Source: Spirochaetae bacterium HGW-Spirochaetae-7 (lineage in GTDB: Bacteria; Spirochaetota; Spirochaetia; Treponematales; UBA12059). Taken from it: DNA of 12,540 nt. The notes beneath the pieces were generated by a model that was not told the origin of the DNA, did no database searches, and saw only the letters and a program-made list of their open reading frames with translations. The stretch spans positions 1-12,540 of the forward strand of contig PGXR01000073.1 of assembly GCA_002839245.1 (NCBI GenBank), in the 5' to 3' direction. Shown piece after piece: positions 7,834-12,540 of this stretch (position 1 is the first letter of the stretch; each line of letters opens with the position of its first letter). A program made the position numbers and the translations under genes.

Positions 7834-7907
7834 GTTCGTCTCCTTGAGCGCATCCGCAACTTTCCCGGGATATGTACGCTGAAGAGCGTTGCCCTATGGT
7901 TTGTTAA

Positions 7908-7936
7908 AGAATACCACGGCGCGCGGACGCAGTAAA
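7908..7936 (-). promoter_or_regulatory. Possible promoter of the BMP transporter operon
   Basis: On the - strand, TTTACT (7931-7936) and TATTCT (7908-7913) are 17 bases apart; each matches 4 of 6 consensus bases. Transcription would begin near 7901 and give a leader of about 68 bases. That leader contains a small perfect hairpin with 5-base arms (ACGCT/AGCGT, 7876-7889). A near-consensus TTAACA at about 7902-7907 lacks a matching -10. The call is by eye only. Confidence 0.3.
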
Positions 7937-7953
7937 CAGGAATCAGCGTCCGC
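7923..7953. repeat. Inverted repeat across the VF530 gene end
   Basis: GCGGACGC (7923-7930) and GCGTCCGC (7946-7953) are perfect 8-base inverted copies with a 15-base loop that contains the VF530 stop codon. In the VF530 transcript the hairpin would sit at the stop. The bases after it are not a clean U tract, so it is a weak terminator candidate. It also overlaps the spacer of the proposed transporter promoter. Confidence 0.4.
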
Positions 7954-8215
7954 CGTCAGGATTCCTGCGTCGCATGGCCAGTTCGCCCGCCCTCTTGGGA
8001 TGGAACGTGTACAGGTACAGCAGCTCCACCTTCTCGCGCGCCCAAGGTGTGCGCCGCAGGAATTTAAGGCTGGAATCGACACTCGGGTCTACGTTGAAAC
8101 ATTTGATGTGGATCTTGTCGGCCAGGGCCTCCCAGCCGTAGGCTTCCTCCAGTTGTTCGACCATCATCTTCAAGGTGATCCCGTGCATCGGGTCGTCCGA
8201 AACGCATTCTGGCAC
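7943..8215 (-). CDS. VF530/DUF2132 family small protein
   Basis: 90 residues. The core PMHGITLKMMVEQLEEAYGW, then IKCFNVDPSVDSSLKFLRRTPWAREKVE, is strongly conserved in the VF530 (DUF2132) family. It is a small helical domain named after a Vibrio protein described as DNA-binding; its cellular role is not known to me. The full family domain is present, followed by a short basic C-terminus (MRRRNPDGGR). The start is a GTG, chosen because AAGGAGG lies 6 bases upstream; the in-frame ATG at 8186 has no such site and would leave out part of the N-terminus. The gene reads toward the transporter operon, with 109 bases between them. It is divergent from the DUF2804 gene. Confidence 0.85.
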   Translation of the reverse strand: MPECVSDDPMHGITLKMMVEQLEEAYGWEALADKIHIKCFNVDPSVDSSLKFLRRTPWAREKVELLYLYTFHPKRAGELAMRRRNPDGGR

Positions 8216-8221
8216 CGAAGC

Positions 8222-8228
8222 CCTCCTT
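8222..8228 (-). promoter_or_regulatory. Ribosome binding site deciding the VF530 GTG start
   Basis: AAGGAGG on the - strand, 6 bases before the GTG at 8215. It is a strong match to the anti-Shine-Dalgarno and favours this start over the ATG at 8186. Confidence 0.75.
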
Positions 8229-8276
8229 GTCGCGCAGCCACCCGTTCGCCTCGCGGCTTTAGGTACGGTAAAAATA

Positions 8277-8306
8277 CTGGTAATACCAGCGCCGCGGGCG
8301 TATAGT
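8277..8306 (+). promoter_or_regulatory. Possible promoter with palindromic operator before DUF2804 gene
   Basis: TATAGT (8301-8306) is a good -10 candidate; the leader to the ATG would be under 20 bases. Where the -35 should be, there is instead the perfect palindrome CTGGT-AAT-ACCAG (8277-8289). No convincing TTGACA-like hexamer is present. The palindrome lies in the divergent region shared with the VF530 gene, so a bound protein could affect both. Only the pattern is seen; the function is inferred. Confidence 0.35.
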
Positions 8307-8330
8307 ATCCCGTCGCGATGGAGGAAAACA

Positions 8331-9368
8331 ATGCAGCACGAGGTACTGAAACCGCTTCAACTGCTCGATTCCAAAGGCAGGATAGCCGAAGAAGGCTGGG
8401 CTCGACACCCGTACTGGCGTTACGACAGGAAGAGCATCAAGGGTGGCGCTCTCCGCGTCAAGGAATGGGACTACTACTCCATACTCTCGGTCGACGGGCG
8501 TTTCGGCATCACGCTGACGATGAGCGACCTCGATTATACGGGACTCTTCGCCGTCTGCTTCCTCGATTTCGAGAAACGATACGTCCACCAGGTGGACTCG
8601 CTCTCGGTGCTGCCGCTCGGCCGCACCGGCTTTCCACCGGGCTCCGACGACGGCCAGATATGCTTCGGCGACGACAAGCTGTCGCTGATGTTCGTCAGCG
8701 CCGGCGGGTTGCGCACGCTGTCATTCAGGGCGCCGGGCATCGCGAACGCCGAGGGCGAGCAGGGACTTGATGGCGCGGTGGTCCTGACCCAGCCGCCGGA
8801 CCTCGAAAGCATCAATATAGCCACCTCGTGGGCGGAAAACCGCCGTGCGTTCTACTACAACCGCAAAATCAACTGCATGCAGGCATCGGGGGGATTCTCC
8901 ATAGGGTCCCGCCGATACGAGTTCGACCCGGCCCGCGACTTCGGCGCCCTCGACTGGGGACGCGGCCGCTGGACCTACAAGAATCGCTGGTACTGGAGCT
9001 CCGCTTCAGGGCATTCCGGCGGCGTCCCCTTCGGCTGGAACCTTGGCTACGGATTCTCGGACCGTTCGCCGGCCACGGAGAACGCTTTGTTCTACCGAGG
9101 TACGGTCCACAAGCTCGATGACGTTGTCTTCCATATTGACGAGAAAGACTACGCCAAGCCGTGGCGCTTCTCGAGTTCCGACGGCCGCTTCGAAATGGAC
9201 TTTTCGCCGCTCGTCGACAGGAACTCCACGACGAAGCTGGGGCCAATCCGATCGGTTCAGCACCAGGTCTTCGGCGAGTTCACCGGCACGGCCATCCTCG
9301 ACGACGGCAAGAACCTTAAGATAAAAAATTTCCTTGGATTCGCCGAGGATGTCTACAACCGCTGGTAA
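8331..9368 (+). CDS. DUF2804 family protein
   Basis: 345 residues, full length for the family. The opening (EVLKPLQLLDSKGRIAEEGW, then ARHPYWRYDR and RVKEWDYYSI) and the aromatic-rich centre (DFGALDWGRGRWTYKNRWYW near residues 204-223, then FGWNLGYGF near 233-241) match DUF2804 proteins. There is no signal peptide and no membrane helix, so it is probably cytoplasmic. The many Trp, Tyr and Phe in beta-strand-like segments suggest a beta-rich fold that may bind a lipid or other hydrophobic ligand, but no reaction is known to me. The frame is open back to 8175, but the ATG at 8331 has GGAGGA 5 bases upstream and fits the family N-terminus. The stop lies 9 bases from the convergent ferritin-like gene. 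Confidence 0.88.
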   Translation: MQHEVLKPLQLLDSKGRIAEEGWARHPYWRYDRKSIKGGALRVKEWDYYSILSVDGRFGITLTMSDLDYTGLFAVCFLDFEKRYVHQVDSLSVLPLGRTGFPPGSDDGQICFGDDKLSLMFVSAGGLRTLSFRAPGIANAEGEQGLDGAVVLTQPPDLESINIATSWAENRRAFYYNRKINCMQASGGFSIGSRRYEFDPARDFGALDWGRGRWTYKNRWYWSSASGHSGGVPFGWNLGYGFSDRSPATENALFYRGTVHKLDDVVFHIDEKDYAKPWRFSSSDGRFEMDFSPLVDRNSTTKLGPIRSVQHQVFGEFTGTAILDDGKNLKIKNFLGFAEDVYNRW

Positions 9369-9377
9369 GACCCCCCG

Positions 9378-9875
9378 TCAGAACGGCTCGAAGTTGTTGA
9401 CCTCGAAATAGTGGAGCCGCATCTCGTCCTGCAAGAGGAGGAGGTCGGCGTAGTGCTGTTCCTCCCACTTGAGGAGGGTTCCCAAAAGCTCCTTGAGGGC
9501 GGGAGCCGTGGCACGGATCGACCAGTCGCGATACAGCTGCACTGCATCGGCCTCGAGGTGCAGGGCGGCGGCCACCGCGGCGGAGAGCTGCCGGGAGCTG
9601 GAGACCTGCCTGAGAAACGCCTCGGTGACGATCGCAGAACGCCATGAACCGCCGAGCTCGGCCTGGGCATTGCGCTCGGGCGTCAAGTTGATGGTCTTGT
9701 CGCGGTAATAGTCGAGCAGGTAGTTGAAGTGTTTCTTCTCGGCCTCGGCGCGTTCCAGGAAGAATTCCTTGACCTTGCCTTCCGCGACTTTCGCGGCTCC
9801 TTCGTAAATGGTAACCGAGTCGAGTTCGCCTTTCATGCCGGCTTTGACGGCGTCAAGTATTTCGGTATCAATCAT
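9378..9875 (-). CDS. Ferritin-like (rubrerythrin-type) diiron protein
   Basis: 165 residues, almost all helical, with two copies of the diiron ligand pattern: E-x6-Y (Glu17...Tyr24) then E-x2-H (Glu46...His49), and again E-x6-Y in LEADAVQLY near 110 and E-x2-H in WEEQHYADL near 140. This is the four-helix bundle of the rubrerythrin/ferritin-like superfamily. There is no Cys and hence no rubredoxin domain. Likely roles are iron handling or peroxide defence in the cytoplasm. An ATG at 9896 is in frame, but only the ATG at 9875 has a Shine-Dalgarno (AAGGGG, 6-base spacer), and the promoter I propose would start the transcript close to the upper ATG. The terminal NNFEPF is unremarkable. Confidence 0.87.
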   Translation of the reverse strand: MIDTEILDAVKAGMKGELDSVTIYEGAAKVAEGKVKEFFLERAEAEKKHFNYLLDYYRDKTINLTPERNAQAELGGSWRSAIVTEAFLRQVSSSRQLSAAVAAALHLEADAVQLYRDWSIRATAPALKELLGTLLKWEEQHYADLLLLQDEMRLHYFEVNNFEPF

Positions 9876-9881
9876 GTGGCC

Positions 9882-9887
9882 CCCCTT
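9882..9887 (-). promoter_or_regulatory. Ribosome binding site deciding the ferritin-like start
   Basis: AAGGGG on the - strand, 6 bases before the ATG at 9875. Nothing comparable precedes the in-frame ATG at 9896. Confidence 0.6.
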
Positions 9888-9902
9888 GGCAATCATGCGA
9901 TA

Positions 9903-9930
9903 AATATAGCGGCGGAAGTCAGAAATACAA
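9903..9930 (-). promoter_or_regulatory. Possible promoter of the ferritin-like gene
   Basis: TATATT (9903-9908) with TTGTAT (9925-9930) 16 bases upstream on the - strand. The -10 matches 5 of 6 consensus bases and the -35 only half. Transcription would start around 9896, about 20 bases before the chosen ATG. Confidence 0.4.
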
Positions 9931-10027
9931 AGACATTTCTTCGGCTTGCCCAGCCAGACAAGCGCGCCTGTCCTGCATGCATGCGAACCGATTCCCGTCC
10001 GACGCGGCGTTGTTTATTGTCCGTTTG

Positions 10028-10055
10028 TGGAAATTTCCATGGAAACAACTATACT
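10028..10055 (+). promoter_or_regulatory. Triple TGGAAA half-site operator and -10 of the EAL gene
   Basis: Three directly abutting hexamers, TGGAAA (10028-10033), TTTCCA (10034-10039) and TGGAAA (10040-10045), make two overlapping perfect 12-base palindromes. Four bases later comes TATACT (10050-10055), a good -10. The -35 position is occupied by the repeat and has no good hexamer; TTGTGG at 10025-10030 with a 19-base spacer is the nearest. An outer inverted pair, GTTGTTT (10009-10015) and AAACAAC (10043-10049), encloses the region. The arrangement fits a site for dimers of a transcription factor that controls the EAL gene. The regulator is not known. Confidence 0.5.
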
Positions 10056-10088
10056 TACATCCAGTCATTTATGAAAAAGGGGAGGACC

Positions 10089-11768
10089 ATGACGTCCTGC
10101 CAGTACGAGAAGATCATCCACACGTCCAGGGATTTCATCACGCTCATCGACCGCGACTACCGCTACGCCTTCGTCAACGAGTCGTACGCCACGGAACTGG
10201 GCGTACCCATCTCGGACCTGCTGGGCAAGACCGTGGGCGAAGTCTGGGGCGAGAAAAAATTCATCGACCGTATCAAGCGGCGGCTGGACCTGTGCTTCGA
10301 GGGCATGGAATCCCACGACGTCGACCAGTTCAAGTTCGGCACGGGCTTCAAATACATCCACGTCTCCTATTACCCGTACCGTGAGGACGGCGCGGTGACC
10401 CACGTCATGGTCTTCTCCCACGACGTCAGCGTCGTCAAGAAGCTCGAGTCGAAGCTGCTCGACTTCGAGTTCAAGGACCCGACTACCGGGTTGTTCAACC
10501 GCCGGTCCTTCGACATCGTCCTCGACATGGAGCTGGAGAAGGCCAAGCGGGCAAGCGGTGCCAATGGCATCAGGGCCGTGCTTTTCGTCAACCTGCGGAA
10601 CATCTCGCAGATAAACGCGGCCTTTGGCTACGAACTGGGCAACCTGCTCCTCGAGGCTACCGCGCTCAGGATAAAGGACTCCCTCCGCTCGAGCGACTTC
10701 GTCTTCCGCTTCGACGGCAAGGAGTTCGCCGTGATACTCACTACGCTGAGACGCGGCTCCCACATACCCATAGTCGCCCAGAACATCAGGGTCAAGGCCG
10801 ATTTCCCGTACAGCTACAGGGGTACGGTGATAAACATCGCCTGCAACATCGGGGCGTCGGTATTCCCGGACGACGGCGACGGGAGGGAAGGCATCGTCGC
10901 CCATGCAATGGCCGCGATGAACGAAGCCAGGGAAAGGAACGAGCCGCTGGTGATGTTCAACAAGGTTCTGCACGAGCGCGGGCTATACGTTTCCAGGTTG
11001 CGCTCCGACATCCGCACCGCCTTCGTCGAGAAGCAGTTCAGGGCGTTGTTCCAGCCGATCGTCGACGACTCCGGCATGATAGTCGGGGCCGAGGCCCTGA
11101 TACGGTGGCAGCATCCAGAACTGGGCAACATTCCTCCCGACGTCTTCATACCCATCGCCGAAGAGTCGGGCAACATCGAGATGATAGGCAAGTGGGTGCT
11201 GTTCCAGGTCTGCCGCGACATCAAGCACATGAGCGCCGAGCTCGGAGACCGCTACATCTCCGTCAACTTGTCCAGCAGGGAATTCGGCAGCCCCAAGCTC
11301 GTACAGGACATCCACGACCTGATCGTAGCGGAGAAGATATCACCGGGGTCCCTCAAGCTGGAGATAACCGAGCGGCAGAGCATGGAGGACATCGAGTCGG
11401 TGATAAAGAAGATAGACAGCCTCCAGGCGCTCGGCATCGACGTACTGATAGACGATTTCGGCTCGGGCTATTCGTCGCTCGGCTACCTGAAGCGGCTCCC
11501 GGCGAGAACCATCAAGGTCGACAAGGCCTTCGTCGACAGGATAGTCGAGGACGAGGAAGACCGCGCCTTCATCGCCGGCGTCATAGCCATGATAGCGAGC
11601 AAGCGCAAGAAGGTCCTGGTCGAAGGCGTAGGGGACGTCGACCAGTTCCGCATCCTGCGCGACCTCGGGGTCAAGTACATGCAGGGCTACTACTTCTCCA
11701 AGCCGCGCTCGGCGCAGGAGTTCCACGAGCTTCTCAGGCGGGGCGAACCCCTTCCCGAGAAGCCCTGA
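10089..11768 (+). CDS. PAS-GGDEF-EAL protein, probable cyclic-di-GMP phosphodiesterase
   Basis: 559 residues, no signal peptide or membrane helix. The order is a PAS sensor domain (about 5-120), a GGDEF domain (about 130-285) and an EAL domain (about 300-550). The GGDEF motif is changed to DGKEF (209-213), so cyclase activity is unlikely. The RxxD inhibitory-site motif, RSSD (200-203), is kept five residues before it. The EAL residues expected for catalysis are present: EAL (335-337), Asn in NLSS, Glu in EITE, DDFGSGYSS (from 455), Lys476/Asp478, Glu512 and Gln532. It should hydrolyse c-di-GMP under control of the PAS ligand and perhaps of nucleotide bound to the GGDEF domain. The start at 10089 has AAGGGGAGG just upstream; an ATG at 10071 lacks one. 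The stop lies 3 bases from the convergent gene. Confidence 0.92.
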   Translation: MTSCQYEKIIHTSRDFITLIDRDYRYAFVNESYATELGVPISDLLGKTVGEVWGEKKFIDRIKRRLDLCFEGMESHDVDQFKFGTGFKYIHVSYYPYREDGAVTHVMVFSHDVSVVKKLESKLLDFEFKDPTTGLFNRRSFDIVLDMELEKAKRASGANGIRAVLFVNLRNISQINAAFGYELGNLLLEATALRIKDSLRSSDFVFRFDGKEFAVILTTLRRGSHIPIVAQNIRVKADFPYSYRGTVINIACNIGASVFPDDGDGREGIVAHAMAAMNEARERNEPLVMFNKVLHERGLYVSRLRSDIRTAFVEKQFRALFQPIVDDSGMIVGAEALIRWQHPELGNIPPDVFIPIAEESGNIEMIGKWVLFQVCRDIKHMSAELGDRYISVNLSSREFGSPKLVQDIHDLIVAEKISPGSLKLEITERQSMEDIESVIKKIDSLQALGIDVLIDDFGSGYSSLGYLKRLPARTIKVDKAFVDRIVEDEEDRAFIAGVIAMIASKRKKVLVEGVGDVDQFRILRDLGVKYMQGYYFSKPRSAQEFHELLRRGEPLPEKP

Positions 11769-11771
11769 GCC

Positions 11772-12540
11772 TTATATCGCCGGCCAGTTTTCCAGGACAT
11801 AACGCTCGGCCTCGACGTTCCAGAGGCCGCCCTTGGCGCGGCACAGTGAATCGACCTTGGCGAAGCGCTTGTCCGACACCCCGAGCGAGCCAAAATCGTC
11901 TATCGCCGTCAGCGGCATCGCGATTCCCGTGTATATCAGCTTCTTGCCGGCCGGCTTGTCCGGAAGGCGCAGGGTCGCCTCGGCCGCGCTGTCGAGGCCA
12001 CCCACGTGGGTAACCATCACGGCGGGGTTCAGCTGCCCGCGCTCGGCCATCCGCAGGGCCTCGCGCATGTCGTCCGTGTTGCCGCCGGTCGTGCCCATGA
12101 CGTGAGTTGAAGCGTAGTGCACGTCGTAGAAGTTGACGCGCGCCGACAGACTGGTATCCGTAGGCCCGGCGAAGAAGTTGAGGCAGCCGTCCCGACCCAG
12201 AATCCTGCCGCCCTGCAGGCAGAGGGCAACCGGGTACCCGCCCTGCAAACGCACGGTCTTGCGCGGCTGCAGACCTTTTCCGTCCCAGAGCACAAGCAGC
12301 CCGTCCGCGGAGGCGGCGACCAGATCCCCGTCAGGCAGGGAGACAATATCCAGCACGCCACCCTTGGCAAGGACGGGAAAAGGACGGATGACATGCGTTT
12401 GCAAATTGATGAGGGCAATATCCCCGGTCACGAATCCGACAGCAAGCTGCCTGTTGTTCCTCGGCGAGATCCGGGTTATCCCGGTTCCTGGAAAACGATA
12501 CGCCCTGACCAGGGTATAGAAATCACCCGAGTCACGGGTG
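11772..12540 (-). CDS. Reading frame joining beta-propeller-like and alcohol dehydrogenase sequence (cut by right edge)
   Basis: Open from the right edge to a TAA at 11772-11774, about 255 residues. The last ~135 residues match the C-terminal part of zinc-type alcohol dehydrogenases annotated as L-sorbose-1-phosphate reductase: RDGCLNFFAGPTD, NFYDVHYASTHVMGTTGGNTDD, NPAVMVTHVGGLDSAAEA and KKLIYTG. The preceding ~115 residues do not look like the rest of such an enzyme, which should hold the zinc sites and the nucleotide fold. They read as WD40/beta-propeller blades, for example GGVLDIVSLPDGDLVAASADGLLVLWDGKG and a similar blade before it. As it stands the enzyme part could not be active. An internal GTG at 12431 has no Shine-Dalgarno, so the frame probably continues beyond the edge. 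It may be a fusion or remnant, or an assembly chimera. Confidence 0.6.
   Translation of the reverse strand, partial: TRDSGDFYTLVRAYRFPGTGITRISPRNNRQLAVGFVTGDIALINLQTHVIRPFPVLAKGGVLDIVSLPDGDLVAASADGLLVLWDGKGLQPRKTVRLQGGYPVALCLQGGRILGRDGCLNFFAGPTDTSLSARVNFYDVHYASTHVMGTTGGNTDDMREALRMAERGQLNPAVMVTHVGGLDSAAEATLRLPDKPAGKKLIYTGIAMPLTAIDDFGSLGVSDKRFAKVDSLCRAKGGLWNVEAERYVLENWPAI
12195..12250. other. Apparent junction between propeller-like and dehydrogenase sequence
   Basis: The switch in protein similarity falls between the codons for YPVALCLQGG and LGRDGCLNFF. The bases CCGCCCTGCA occur twice here (12208-12217 and 12238-12247), exactly 10 codons apart, and CCTGCAGG lies at 12212-12219. The frame is kept across the join and GC content does not visibly change. 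The exact breakpoint cannot be fixed by eye. Confidence 0.4.

Noticed and set aside
7834..7942. Possible riboswitch in the transporter leader
   Set aside because: Only one small 5-base hairpin is seen; the conserved bases of the purine riboswitch were not found.
9975..9984. GCATGCATGC palindrome between the ferritin-like and EAL genes
   Set aside because: A short self-complementary repeat with no position relative to a promoter that would give it meaning.
9729..10088. N-terminal extension of the EAL frame
   Set aside because: It crosses the divergent ferritin-like gene and the promoter region; the PAS domain starts right after the ATG at 10089.
11105..12013. 302-codon + strand open frame
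   Set aside because: Off-frame reading of the EAL gene that runs into the convergent gene; no domain.

Overview
The window is GC-rich (roughly 60-65%), densely packed bacterial DNA. It holds eleven protein-coding genes, two of them cut by the window edges, and I see no RNA gene, CRISPR array or transposase. The family mix is a TmpC/PnrA-type BMP transporter, a DUF2804 protein, a VF530 protein and a PgsB-PgsC-PgsW poly-gamma-glutamate set. This would fit an environmental spirochaete, but no marker gene is present and that assignment is an inference of modest strength.

Left block (1-3037, + strand): the 3' end of an M14-like zinc hydrolase gene, then pgsB, pgsC and pgsW. All three gene boundaries are 4-bp ATGA stop/start overlaps, so the four genes form one translationally coupled operon. 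PgsB is a Mur-ligase-like ATP-dependent amide ligase, PgsC is its membrane partner, and PgsW is a membrane-anchored protein of unknown mechanism. Together they point to an envelope or secreted poly-gamma-glutamate-like polymer, with the hydrolase as a possible trimming or release enzyme.

Middle block (3055-7833, - strand): an ABC importer operon in the order BMP-family binding protein, double-domain ATPase, permease, permease. The last three genes overlap or are coupled. The binding-protein and ATPase genes are separated by 126 bp holding a 56-bp near-perfect hairpin that resembles a dispersed intergenic repeat. The likely cargo is nucleosides or related molecules.

Right block (7943-12540): a small VF530/DUF2132 gene (-), a DUF2804 gene (+), a ferritin-like diiron protein gene (-), and a PAS-GGDEF-EAL gene (+) whose GGDEF active site is degenerate while its EAL domain looks intact. 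Last comes a - strand reading frame running off the right edge that joins beta-propeller-like sequence to the C-terminal third of a zinc-type alcohol dehydrogenase. That join is either a gene fusion or remnant, or an assembly chimera.

The regulatory signals I consider most worth attention are three alternating TGGAAA/TTTCCA half-sites just before the -10 of the EAL gene and the hairpin inside the transporter operon. No intergenic stretch exceeds 300 bases.
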